In this document: in pieces, positions 1 through 7,733 of the stretch
How the letters are laid out: each line of letters opens with the position of its first letter
Numbering within the stretch: the first letter of the stretch is position 1
Assembly: GCA_009781085.1 (NCBI GenBank)
Contig: WQYV01000007.1
Location: 1-52,445 of the forward strand
Origin: Betaproteobacteria bacterium
GTDB taxonomy: Bacteria; Pseudomonadota; Gammaproteobacteria; Burkholderiales; Rhodocyclaceae
DNA: 52,445 bases
Direction of reading: 5' to 3'
Notes under the pieces: model-generated
What the model saw: the letters and a program-made list of their open reading frames with translations, nothing else
Databases searched by the model: none
What the model was told of the DNA's origin: nothing
Translations under genes and position numbers: made by a program

Positions 1-425
1 ATCTCGAAGGCATTGAGGTTTCCGCCCACCATCATGCGCAGGTAGTCGCACATGAACTCGACCATATGATGGTCGGAAGCAACTTTTGGGTATTTCGCAA
101 AAATTGGGCTGGAACCTGGAGCCTCGACATCGTTCTCTATCGACATCAAGCCTTCCTTGCGCACCTTGGTAAGCAGTTCAAAAAGCAATGAAAGCAGGTC
201 GACGTAAAGTGCCCGGTTGTACTTTGAACCTTTGAATGCCAGACCCAAAGACTTGATCGAGGACTTAATCGTCTTGGAGCCGTTGCTGGCGACAAAGCCG
301 CCGATAAACAACCCAAAGATGGCCACATATTCGGCTGGAACCCAAAGCGCCATGACACTGCCATGCACTGCAAACGATCCCAGCGCAGAAGCGAGAATGA
401 TGACGTAACCAATGAGCAGATACAC
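1..425 (-). CDS. motA: MotA flagellar stator protein, N-terminal part (runs off the window edge)
   Basis: Proton-channel stator subunit of the flagellar motor, an inner-membrane protein that works with MotB. Reading the minus strand from a GTG at 425 gives a hydrophobic start (LLIGYVIILASALGSF), then the segment AEYVAIFGLFIGGFVASNG, then a cytoplasmic stretch containing EFMCDYLRMMVGGN, as in MotA. An in-frame TAG lies two codons upstream of the GTG, so this is the only plausible start nearby. The C-terminal half lies outside the window. It follows flhC on the same strand, a common betaproteobacterial order; a terminator-like hairpin sits between them, so motA may also use its own promoter. 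The identification is firm; the start codon is inferred. Confidence 0.9.
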   Translation of the reverse strand, partial: MYLLIGYVIILASALGSFAVHGSVMALWVPAEYVAIFGLFIGGFVASNGSKTIKSSIKSLGLAFKGSKYNRALYVDLLSLLFELLTKVRKEGLMSIENDVEAPGSSPIFAKYPKVASDHHMVEFMCDYLRMMVGGNLNAFE

Positions 426-504
426 GGGCTATTCCAAAGCAGCGGGTGGATTCACACAATGCATGAGTTCCTGCGGCCCCGCCGTGAAAACTTGTAGCTA
501 GAAT

Positions 505-534
505 AAAAAAAGCTGTCCACTGAACAGCTTTTTT
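505..534. terminator. Bidirectional hairpin between flhC and motA
   Basis: Stem AAGCTGT (510-516) pairs with ACAGCTT (524-530) around a 7-base loop. An A-run precedes it (505-510) and a T-run follows it (529-534), so it can act as an intrinsic terminator on either strand. It lies just after the flhC stop and would separate flhDC from motA or attenuate read-through. Confidence 0.75.
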
Positions 535-566
535 GTTGCATCGCTTAAGGCCGGACGCTGTCTGGC

Positions 567-1124
567 TCAGAGTTCTGCCATTTCCAGGTCGTGCGTCTTG
601 CGTACTGCCGCCTGCCGGGTTTTGCCCGCACGCGAGGGCATATTGCACAGCCCGCATACATAGCCGCGCTTCGGATCATGTGCATGCGCAACGAAACTTC
701 CGCCGCAACTGTGGCATTCGGACAGTTGCAGGAGGTCAGCGGCAAAAAAACGCACCAATGTCCAGGCTCTGGTCAAACTCAATACCGGTTCCACCTTCCC
801 GGCCTCAATCTGGTCGAGATAAAGGTGATATGCCTTAATGATTGCGTCTAGCCCGCTCAATCCCTCGCAGTATTCAAAATAGCGGTAATAACCCATAAAA
901 AGCGAGGAATGCATATTTGGCTGCCAAGTCATGAACCAGTCAGTCGAAAACGGCAACATCCCTTTCGGGGGGGAAACACCGCGCACTTCCTTGTAGATTC
1001 TAAGCAGTTTTTCACGGCTTAATTGCGTCTCGGCTTCGAGCATTTGCATACGGGCACCCAGCCGCACCATCTCGGCTGCGCGTTGGATGTCTTGTGCCTC
1101 GTCAATGATTCGTTTGTTTTTCAT
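567..1124 (-). CDS. flhC: FlhC, flagellar master transcription activator subunit
   Basis: FlhC forms the FlhD4C2 complex that switches on early flagellar operons with sigma-70 RNA polymerase. The 185-residue length fits the family. The C-terminal part carries four zinc-ligand cysteines in the arrangement CHSCGG...YVCGLC, the FlhC hallmark. The ATG at 1124 was chosen because GGAGAGAGGG lies just upstream on the coding strand; an in-frame start seven codons earlier (1145) has no such support. flhD ends 23 bases upstream, so the pair is one operon. Presence of flhDC means flagellar genes here are probably under the enterobacterial/betaproteobacterial type of master control. Confidence 0.95.
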   Translation of the reverse strand: MKNKRIIDEAQDIQRAAEMVRLGARMQMLEAETQLSREKLLRIYKEVRGVSPPKGMLPFSTDWFMTWQPNMHSSLFMGYYRYFEYCEGLSGLDAIIKAYHLYLDQIEAGKVEPVLSLTRAWTLVRFFAADLLQLSECHSCGGSFVAHAHDPKRGYVCGLCNMPSRAGKTRQAAVRKTHDLEMAEL

Positions 1125-1147
1125 TTGCCCTCTCTCCAGGAGCAAGG

Positions 1148-1465
1148 TTACATGACCTCTTCAGCCGAACGGTTGGCTGCAATGATAGCCGCGTGCAATG
1201 TGGAAGCTGTCTCGTCCCGTCCCTCCCCGGCCATCAGACGGGCGATATGTTCGTCATCAAGGCGGAAACGCGGGATCAATACCGGGTTGTCAGCCATCTT
1301 GACCAGCTTAGCCGCCGACAGGCTTTCGATAAAATCCGCCAACGCTTTGCCGACACCCAATCGAAACATGGCGGTTTCCCGATCGCAGCGCAGCATTTTT
1401 TGTGCGAGCATCAGATACGCAATGTTCAATTCCCGGATTTCGGCCTGGAAATTTGGGTGCTTCAT
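1148..1465 (-). CDS. flhD: FlhD, flagellar master activator subunit
   Basis: Partner of FlhC in the heterohexameric activator of early flagellar genes. The 105-residue product starts MKHPNFQAEIRELNIAYL and continues with LMLAQKMLRCDRETAMFRLG, the typical all-helical FlhD dimer sequence. First gene of the flhDC operon. Its promoter must lie in the 312 bases between it and the upstream HDOD-GGDEF gene, or transcription could read through from that gene, since both are on the minus strand. Confidence 0.95.
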   Translation of the reverse strand: MKHPNFQAEIRELNIAYLMLAQKMLRCDRETAMFRLGVGKALADFIESLSAAKLVKMADNPVLIPRFRLDDEHIARLMAGEGRDETASTLHAAIIAANRSAEEVM

Positions 1466-1777
1466 TGGAAAATACCACCTTCAAAGGACTGACACGCCTA
1501 ACCTAAGCCAGGTTCCCGGTACTCACAAGATGAATAATTCACGTTCCAATACCGTTACCGGCATCCACGCGGATTTCCCTTGTTGCATTGTAAAATACGG
1601 CACGACCATGACGAATTCGTACCAAACGAACTACTCCGGCGCTTCGCGCCGCCTCTCCATGGAGGGAGGGAGGCAATCGCCTATGGAGCCGAAGGCTCTT
1701 CTGAACCATATCGAGGAATCCATGGCTTTTAACTTAAAAAATTCCCGGAATCAATATTGAACGAAGTTCTGCCACCA
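1466..1777. other. Intergenic region upstream of flhD, small hairpins, no gene seen
   Basis: No credible gene. A plus-strand frame crosses the region but has poor codon character and runs antisense into flhD and flhC. Two short hairpins are visible: GGCGCTTCGCGCC at 1638-1650 and GAGCC-GAA-GGCTC at 1686-1698. This should hold the flhDC promoter and its control sites, but I cannot assign a -10/-35 pair with confidence. Confidence 0.5.
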
Positions 1778-3772
1778 TCAGGTAAAATACGTGCGCGTAA
1801 AGCTATCCACGGAGTCATCATCCTCTGTATCAAGCTTGGACACGACTTGGTTACGCCCCTGCCGCTTTGCACAGAGGGTGGCGCAGTCGGCTTTTTTGAT
1901 CAGGTCGCTGCCGCTGGCCATGGTTTCATCCCGCACCGCCACGCCAACGCTGATCGACAAGCGCAACACTTTATCTTCGTTGGTGACTGTCAGGTTTTCG
2001 ATTTCCTTGCGTAGCCGATCGCCGCAAGCGATCGCCTCTTCCTGCGAAGTTTCCGGGCAGATCACCAAAAACTCGTCGCCTCCCGTGCGGCAAATTACAT
2101 CCTGCCCGCGCAACATCCGGCGCATGGTTTCGGAGGCCAGCCGCAAGGCCATGTCTCCGACATCATGCCCATATACGTCGTTGATTTGTTTGAAGCTGTC
2201 AAGGTCGACGACCATGCATGCCAGGGAACGTGCGCTGCGATCCGAAGCAGCCCATTCCTGTTGCATACGCTCGATTGCGTAGCGGCGATTAGGCAAACCC
2301 GTTAGCGAATCGGTGAGCGCGGCTTCCTGCAAGGATCGGTTGGAAATGGCCAGTTCGGCGGCGAAGTGCCGCAGTTCCTCGCGTTCATGTTCCAGATCCT
2401 GCTGCAACAGGACGACCCGTAAGGCCGTGTTCAGCCGCGCCCGCAACATTCTTGTTCCAGTAGGTTTGGTGAAAAAATCGTCAGCCCCGGCTTCAATAGC
2501 CGCAAGATGCCTTTCATCGCGGGTAGGCAGCAGCAATAAGATGAAGATACCCCTCCCGAACCGAGAGGCGCGTATCGTCCGGATCAGGCGACTAATGCGC
2601 GCTTCGTCGCCTTCCATGTCCAGCACCAGCATCTGTGGCTGTATATCAAGGATATGCTCCATGAAACCGTCCAGGCCGGGACACTCGAATACCTTGATAC
2701 CCAACTCACCCAATGTCTTGGATAACTGTCCGCACGTGACGGCATCGCTCGAAACCAGCAACGCCCGTACATCGGGTACAGCCTCCACATGGGGCGGTGC
2801 TTCGTCGTCGAACCCACCCTTCTTGGGCAGTACCTTGGCTCCCGATGCCTCAGCCCCGACGCCACCCAGACTATCGAATGCAGGCAATTCCACTGCGCTG
2901 AGTTGAAGCAGTTTGCTCCACTCAAACCACTGGCGTGCAATTTCGTTGCAGTCGTCGATGAAAGCCTCGCGCGTACATCCCAGGTGTGCGGCCAGACGTA
3001 TCGCCTTTCCGATCAGTAAGCGCTGCTCGTCCGATTTGCTCAAGCAGATGTCAGCCACGCACTTGGCGAGAATCAGGCACTGCATGATCACCATTTCGCG
3101 TCCATCGGTAGCAAAAAACGCTTCCAAGGGACGCTCGAAATAGCGTACTGGTTCAGTAAATACAGGCGGTATCCCCCAGTCCATGAGCATCGCCGTACCC
3201 AAGTCTGAATGGGTCATTGCGAATGCCTGCTGTTCCAGTTCCAAAAGGTCGCGTCCCGGCTTGGCCGCTGCAGCTTCAGCAAGCAATTGCCCGTACCTGG
3301 CCGGATAAACGGTCGCCAGCGCTAATTCGCCAATCCGTGCCAGCAAGCCGACACTGAAAAGCTCGTCGGCGGCAACCACGCGTGTGCGCGGCGACAACGT
3401 CTGCATGGTCAGTGCCATGATGACCGACGATGACCAGAACCGCATGTAATCAAACCCTGGGCAAGCCCCTTTGCGGTAATTCGACAATAGCGAAAAACCG
3501 AGTGCCATCGCACGTACTGTCGGTATCCCCACCACCATCAAGGCTTCCTGCACCGACACAATCGCACGCTGCCGGAAAGCCGCACTGTTGGCCGCTTTGA
3601 TGAGCCTGCCGACAAATGCGGGGTCAACTTTGATGGTTCGCGCCAATTCAGCTGTTGAAACAGTTTCGTCATGCGTTATACGCATAATCGCCAGCGCGAC
3701 GCCACGCGGGGAAGGAAGATGCCCAGTCGCCTTAATCTGGGCAAAACGATTCAGATCAATTGGAGTCGGCAT
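1778..3772 (-). CDS. HDOD - receiver - GGDEF protein (predicted diguanylate cyclase)
   Basis: A 664-residue soluble protein with three modules. Residues ~15-215 form an HDOD domain, a signalling relative of HD hydrolases. About 330-450 is a response-regulator receiver, with LVLDMEG holding the likely phospho-accepting Asp and FTKP the conserved Lys. The C-terminus is a GGDEF domain with intact GGDEF at 564-568 and an RxxD inhibitory site (RGQD, 555-558) five residues before it. It is therefore predicted to make c-di-GMP from two GTP and to be product-inhibited. No membrane segment is seen. It lies directly upstream of flhDC on the same strand, which suggests, but does not prove, a link to motility control. 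The signal and partner kinase are unknown. Confidence 0.9.
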   Translation of the reverse strand: MPTPIDLNRFAQIKATGHLPSPRGVALAIMRITHDETVSTAELARTIKVDPAFVGRLIKAANSAAFRQRAIVSVQEALMVVGIPTVRAMALGFSLLSNYRKGACPGFDYMRFWSSSVIMALTMQTLSPRTRVVAADELFSVGLLARIGELALATVYPARYGQLLAEAAAAKPGRDLLELEQQAFAMTHSDLGTAMLMDWGIPPVFTEPVRYFERPLEAFFATDGREMVIMQCLILAKCVADICLSKSDEQRLLIGKAIRLAAHLGCTREAFIDDCNEIARQWFEWSKLLQLSAVELPAFDSLGGVGAEASGAKVLPKKGGFDDEAPPHVEAVPDVRALLVSSDAVTCGQLSKTLGELGIKVFECPGLDGFMEHILDIQPQMLVLDMEGDEARISRLIRTIRASRFGRGIFILLLLPTRDERHLAAIEAGADDFFTKPTGTRMLRARLNTALRVVLLQQDLEHEREELRHFAAELAISNRSLQEAALTDSLTGLPNRRYAIERMQQEWAASDRSARSLACMVVDLDSFKQINDVYGHDVGDMALRLASETMRRMLRGQDVICRTGGDEFLVICPETSQEEAIACGDRLRKEIENLTVTNEDKVLRLSISVGVAVRDETMASGSDLIKKADCATLCAKRQGRNQVVSKLDTEDDDSVDSFTRTYFT

Positions 3773-4000
3773 AAGCTATGGAGCCGGAAAAGTGAACCGA
3801 AATAACTATCGACCGCGACTTGCGTCACAACATTCGCATTACGCGGTCAAGTGTCCCTACGTGCTGGCACTTTAATGCATCCGTATCGTTCCGCATGGTT
3901 AGGTTTACCGCAAAGTGTGTCGTATGCCCATGGTGCGGAAAAGATTTCCCTCATATGGCATCATTGAGCTTCTCCCGCAGCACATTAGGCATGTGTTAAG

Positions 4001-4026
4001 CGCAATCCCCGCTATTCATACTGGGG
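4001..4026. repeat. Short repeated element, copy 1 (pairs with 50037-50055)
   Basis: CGCAATCCCCGCTATTCAT at 4001-4019 recurs with one mismatch at 50037-50055. Here CCCC (4007-4010) can pair with GGGG (4023-4026) to form a small hairpin. It lies in the leader of the Nudix gene. Possibly a REP-type dispersed repeat. Confidence 0.4.
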
Positions 4027-4052
4027 TAACCCAAGGACAGGTCGAGCCCATC

Positions 4053-4577
4053 ATGAATTACTGCTCCGAATGCGGTGCCCCCGTCGCCCTAGCAATTCCC
4101 CCTGGCGACACACGGTCTCGTCATGTCTGTGCGAGTTGCGGCATGATTCACTACCGGAACCCAAAATTGGTCGTCGGGACTATCCCGAAATGGGAAAACG
4201 GCGTCCTGCTGTGCCGACGGGCTATCGAACCCCGGTATGGCAAATGGACGCTCCCTGCCGGCTTCATGGAAACACAAGAAAGTACCGCCGATGCGGCTAT
4301 GCGGGAAACGCTGGAGGAAGCTTGTGCGCGAATCGAAATAGGGGAGATGTTTAGCCTCATTGACGTACCTATCATCAGCCAGGTGCACATTTTCTACCGA
4401 GCCAGGTTGCTCGACACTGGTTTTCACCCTGGTGAGGAATCGCTTGAAACCGAAATTTTTCATGAAAATAGGATACCCTGGAACGATATTGCCTTTCGCA
4501 CCGTCTCCCTGACCCTACGACATTATTTTGCAGACCAGCGTAACGGCAGCTGGCAATTCCATACAATGATTCTTTGA
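4053..4577 (+). CDS. Nudix hydrolase with N-terminal zinc ribbon
   Basis: Predicted hydrolase of a nucleoside-diphosphate-linked substrate; exact substrate unknown. The 174-residue product begins with a four-cysteine zinc ribbon (C4, C7, C26, C29), then a Nudix fold with the box starting at G70, E76 and R84-E85-x-x-E88-E89. The catalytic glutamates are present, but the usual glycine near the end of the box is Cys91. The zinc-ribbon Nudix architecture resembles NudC-type and ADP-ribose-type hydrolases, but the short length argues against NudC itself. The start at 4053 places the zinc ribbon at residue 4; upstream in-frame starts give an unrelated extension. It stands alone between the minus-strand HDOD gene and the plus-strand flagellar genes. 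Confidence 0.85.
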   Translation: MNYCSECGAPVALAIPPGDTRSRHVCASCGMIHYRNPKLVVGTIPKWENGVLLCRRAIEPRYGKWTLPAGFMETQESTADAAMRETLEEACARIEIGEMFSLIDVPIISQVHIFYRARLLDTGFHPGEESLETEIFHENRIPWNDIAFRTVSLTLRHYFADQRNGSWQFHTMIL

Positions 4578-4680
4578 CTTTTCCACGGCGTATTCCTCTG
4601 ATAATGTTCTATCTCATGGATAAAATGCTACTCATAATAATCGTCATTACTCAAAAACACCAATACGTGGGAGCCCCAGT

Positions 4681-5046
4681 ATGACTTCAGCTAACCAAAA
4701 TGCGGCAGAAATACGCACCCTCAGCCTGGCGGAAGCCCATACCCTGTTTGCAATCTACGAAGCAATGGTTGAAACGGCACGCACGCGTGATTGGGATCGG
4801 TTGACTGAAATCGAACGTCAAGCCGCAAACCTCCGCGATATGGCCATTACCCGTCCGTCCTCGCCCCCTAAAGCGGAAGATATGGAAGAATTGGCGACAT
4901 TGCTTACCCAGATTCAGCGTCTTGACCATGAAATCCGCAGCCTAGTGGAACCGGCGCGCGAACAGGCACGCCAACAACTCGCCGTCGAAGTCAAGGGTCG
5001 TGCCGTACGCGAGGCTTACGGCAGCCTGGAAGCACCCGGAGGTTGA
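4681..5046 (+). CDS. FliT-like flagellar chaperone
   Basis: A 121-residue mostly helical protein (IYEAMVETARTRDWDRL, then a coiled-coil-like stretch with IQRLDHEIRSLVEPAREQ). This fits FliT, the export chaperone of the filament cap FliD, which in enterobacteria can also bind FlhC and damp FlhDC activity. Sequence conservation of FliT is low, so the call rests on size, helical content and position immediately before fliK and an FlhB-like gene. The gap to fliK is 16 bases, so they are probably cotranscribed. Alternative: another small export chaperone of the FlgN/FliT type. Confidence 0.6.
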   Translation: MTSANQNAAEIRTLSLAEAHTLFAIYEAMVETARTRDWDRLTEIERQAANLRDMAITRPSSPPKAEDMEELATLLTQIQRLDHEIRSLVEPAREQARQQLAVEVKGRAVREAYGSLEAPGG

Positions 5047-5062
5047 TGGTTCGGCATGAAAC

Positions 5063-6448
5063 ATGATCCCTTCTGATCTCGCCGCCCGTCTGCGCTTTTT
5101 GCACGAAGCCAGTTTTTTCGAAACTTCGCCGCCCGTCGCAGGTTTGAACCGGGCACGCGACATTCAAACTCAATTACAGGAACTGATTCCAGGACAACGT
5201 TTTTTAGCCACCCTGCAACGCACTTTACCCGACGGCACTTTCCGCGCCCTGGTGGCTGGGCAGCAGGTCACGCTTGCCCTGAACGCCTCGGCAAATCCGG
5301 GCGACACGCTTGAACTGGTCGCTACTAACGTCTCCCCCAAGATGGTGCTCTCGAGGTTAGCAACACCGGCGGACGGCGCAAACGCCAGTTCGGCTCGACC
5401 TTCTTTGAGTCCAACTGGGCAGCTCATCAGTTTTTTACTCACAGGCCAGCCCGTCGCAAAACCCGCCATACTGTTGAATGGCCAACCCCTCTTCCAGACT
5501 CCCCTCCCAGCGTCCGGTTCACCCGCCGGGAATGTCGCCGATCCGCAAGCCGCTATCGTACAAACTGCCGCTACCGTCACCGCCAATGCGCGACCCGCCA
5601 CGGTTGGCACGCAACCTGCCGCTAATACGCAACTTGCCCCCACAAGTGTGCAATTGGTTAGCTCCGGCGCGCAACTTGCCTCTACCAGTGCGCAATTAGC
5701 TCCCTTGCTGCGTCAGGCGCTCTCGCAAAGCGGGTTGTTCTATGAAGCGCATCAGGTGCAATGGCTGGCGGGAAAAATCGACCTCGCTACGTTGTTGCAC
5801 GAACCCCAGGCTCAGGGCACCGGGCAACCCCAAACAGGAAACCCCGCTACTGCCGGTTCCCCGTCGACACTAGGCACTGCGACCCCGCCTGCCCCCAACC
5901 AAACCACGGGAGGAGCGGGAAGCACAACAGATGCCGGGGTATCTCCCCGCGCTGGTAACGCAGCCGCAACCCCAGCCAACGCCGCCGCGCAGGCTCTTGC
6001 GCGCAACGAGCCATCCATCTCCCAGGTACGGGAAGTTACTGGCCAGCAGGCCGAAGCCATGCGCAACAACCCGATTGCCGAACGCCTGCTACCCATCGTG
6101 TATCAACAGCTCGAATCCCTCGCCAGCCACCAATACATTTGGCATGGCATGGCATGGCCGAACCAGATGTTCGAATGGATCATTGAAGACCCCCGTGGCG
6201 AAGGGCACGCGGGAGGCGAGGATGCCGGCGGGCAATGGGACACCACCCTGCGATTGACGCTGCCCCGCCTTGGTGGTGTCGAGGCACGCATGTTATTGGG
6301 CGCAAAAGGCGTAGCCCTGCGGTTACAGGTCGACGACAAGGCTGCCGTGGGCAAGCTCGAAACCCGGCGCAATGAACTGGCCGAAGCCCTAGAAGCCGCC
6401 GGGGTGCCGCTTACTGGCATGTCTATGGAATATCGCGATGGATCCTGA
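5063..6448 (+). CDS. fliK: FliK-like flagellar hook-length control protein
   Basis: A 461-residue protein with a low-complexity Pro/Ala/Gln/Thr-rich middle (about 110-310) and a folded C-terminal domain (about 345-455) of the Flg_hook type, ending with LRLTLPRLGGVEARMLLGAKG and a final helical region. FliK is secreted as a molecular ruler and switches export specificity through FlhB. The Ala/Gln/Ser-rich centre includes a 21-base minisatellite (5612-5692) giving heptads such as QLAPTSV and QLASTSA. The stop overlaps the start of the FlhB-like gene by 11 bases, indicating translational coupling with its presumed partner. Confidence 0.8.
   Translation: MIPSDLAARLRFLHEASFFETSPPVAGLNRARDIQTQLQELIPGQRFLATLQRTLPDGTFRALVAGQQVTLALNASANPGDTLELVATNVSPKMVLSRLATPADGANASSARPSLSPTGQLISFLLTGQPVAKPAILLNGQPLFQTPLPASGSPAGNVADPQAAIVQTAATVTANARPATVGTQPAANTQLAPTSVQLVSSGAQLASTSAQLAPLLRQALSQSGLFYEAHQVQWLAGKIDLATLLHEPQAQGTGQPQTGNPATAGSPSTLGTATPPAPNQTTGGAGSTTDAGVSPRAGNAAATPANAAAQALARNEPSISQVREVTGQQAEAMRNNPIAERLLPIVYQQLESLASHQYIWHGMAWPNQMFEWIIEDPRGEGHAGGEDAGGQWDTTLRLTLPRLGGVEARMLLGAKGVALRLQVDDKAAVGKLETRRNELAEALEAAGVPLTGMSMEYRDGS
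5612..5692 (+). repeat. 21-base minisatellite inside fliK
   Basis: Three imperfect 21-base units start at 5630, 5651 and 5672, each beginning CAA(C/T)T and encoding QL plus five small residues. An 18-base degenerate unit starts at 5612. The repeats stay in frame, so copy-number change would lengthen or shorten the FliK linker without a frameshift. Confidence 0.7.
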
Positions 6449-6752
6449 CGATTTTTCGCCACGCGACGAAGCCGTCGCCCTCACCTATGCGCCCGGCGAC
6501 AGCGCGCCACAGGTCGTCGCCAAAGGTCGCGGGCTGCTTGCACGTGAAATCATTTCCTGTGCCCGCGAAGCTGGTGTGTACGTACATGAGTCACCAGAAC
6601 TCGTTTCCCTGCTCATGCAGGTCGATCTCGATGCCCACGTCCCACCACAACTCTATGTCGTAGTCGCCGAATTGCTGGCCTGGCTCTACCGCATCGAGGC
6701 GGGCATCGACGCGCCGCCCCCCGCTGCCAGAGTTCTTCCAAAATCAGGATAA
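6438..6752 (+). CDS. Stand-alone FlhB C-terminal-like protein (FlhX type)
   Basis: A 104-residue protein resembling only the cytoplasmic domain of FlhB/YscU export-gate proteins: AVALTYAPGDSAPQVVAKGRGLLAREIISCAREAGVYV is cut down here to its key parts, ALTY, APQVVAKG and AREAGVYVHES. It lacks the membrane half and the NPTH autocleavage motif of full FlhB. Such FlhX proteins are known in several proteobacteria and can partly replace the FlhB C-terminal fragment in export switching. The overlap with fliK by 11 bases fits a functional pair, since FliK acts on this FlhB domain. Confidence 0.8.
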   Translation: MDPDDFSPRDEAVALTYAPGDSAPQVVAKGRGLLAREIISCAREAGVYVHESPELVSLLMQVDLDAHVPPQLYVVVAELLAWLYRIEAGIDAPPPAARVLPKSG

Positions 6753-6840
6753 GTTACACGGTTCGTAATACGCCCCCATGATATAAAACCCATTGTCTGG
6801 CCGTAGAGACCGCCTCATAAGCATCTCATCAAAGCGAACA

Positions 6841-7638
6841 ATGGCAATGTCAGATCAAATTGACAACAAGTTTCTCGTTTCCTTGCAGGAAGACGAGTTG
6901 GAAGAGTTCCTTTTGCGCGGACGTCATCAGATCCGCCAGTTGCTCCGGGAATTGATCAACAGCCGTTCACTCGTCAGCGTCCACCTGCTCCCGGGCGGGC
7001 TCTCTTTCTTGAGCACCATCATCATGCTTTCTGGAGGTGAAGATTGGATTTTCCTTGATACCAGTTCAAACGAAACCATTTACCGCCGCAGCCTGCAAGC
7101 AGAACGGCTGCTCTGCGTCACCCAACTCAACAAGATTCGCATCCAGTTCCGGTTGTCCAACTTTATGGAGGTTTCGGCCGAAGGCCATCCCACCTTGGCC
7201 GCACCCGTTCCCGACGAAATCTTGCGCCTGCAACGCCGTGACGCTTTCCGCTTGCAAATACCGCTTTTCCATAACCTGAAATGCATCCTGCCCGCGCAGG
7301 AAAACGAACATAGTCACGAACAAAGCCAGAAGAACCGGAAAAAGAGCTCCGAAGTTCCTGTGATCGATATCAGCGCTGGCGGCTTGTCCATAGAAATCCC
7401 GCTCAGCAAAACCGCGCCAGTTGTGGGTGACCAAATCGCCGGTTGCTACCTGAAGCTGTCCGGTAGCCTTATTGGCGTCGACCTCGAAATCCGGAATTAC
7501 GGCCGTCGCATCCTCGGCAATGGCAAGGAAGTGTTGCGCCTCGGTTGCAGCTTCGTTTCCTTGCCTATTCAGATTGCAAACCAGATTCAGAGATACATCT
7601 ACCAAATCGAACGCGAACTGCGCGCGCATGAGATATAA
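6841..7638 (+). CDS. ycgR: YcgR-type PilZ flagellar brake protein
   Basis: A c-di-GMP effector that slows the flagellar motor. The 265-residue product has an N-terminal YcgR domain (about 10-125) and a C-terminal PilZ domain. The c-di-GMP motif is complete: R132-R133-D-A-F-R137 (RxxxR) followed by D176-I-S178-A-G-G181 (D/NxSxxG). The ATG at 6841 gives the usual length; a further ATG at 6847 is possible, and the upstream TTG at 6793 adds an unlikely basic tail. It follows the FlhB-like gene after about 90 bases. With an intact binding motif it should respond to c-di-GMP from the cyclases in this window. Confidence 0.9.
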   Translation: MAMSDQIDNKFLVSLQEDELEEFLLRGRHQIRQLLRELINSRSLVSVHLLPGGLSFLSTIIMLSGGEDWIFLDTSSNETIYRRSLQAERLLCVTQLNKIRIQFRLSNFMEVSAEGHPTLAAPVPDEILRLQRRDAFRLQIPLFHNLKCILPAQENEHSHEQSQKNRKKSSEVPVIDISAGGLSIEIPLSKTAPVVGDQIAGCYLKLSGSLIGVDLEIRNYGRRILGNGKEVLRLGCSFVSLPIQIANQIQRYIYQIERELRAHEI

Positions 7639-7682
7639 ACGAAGCGCGGGCAGTTTCCTGAATACCCCCATCCCAACGTTGC

Positions 7683-7730
7683 GTACCCCCCCTCCCTCGC
7701 CCAGAAAGGAAGGGAGGAAAACGAGGTACA
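7683..7730. terminator. Hairpin between convergent ycgR and ppiD
   Basis: CCTCCCT (7691-7697) pairs with AGGGAGG (7711-7717), and an outer GTACC/GGTAC pair (7683-7687, 7726-7730) can extend it. It lies between two converging genes, where a shared terminator is expected. There is no clean T-run, so termination is inferred. Confidence 0.4.
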
Positions 7731-7733
7731 TCT

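Noticed and set aside
1023-1760. 245-codon plus-strand frame across flhC, flhD and the upstream region
   Set aside because: Antisense to two firmly identified genes and without recognisable sequence.
3855-3880. Sigma-54 promoter (CTGGCAC...TGCA) before the Nudix gene
   Set aside because: The GG and GC elements are nine rather than ten bases apart, which normally abolishes recognition.
6780-6810. Sigma-28 flagellar promoter before ycgR
   Set aside because: TAAA and GCCG words occur but the spacing is about three bases short.
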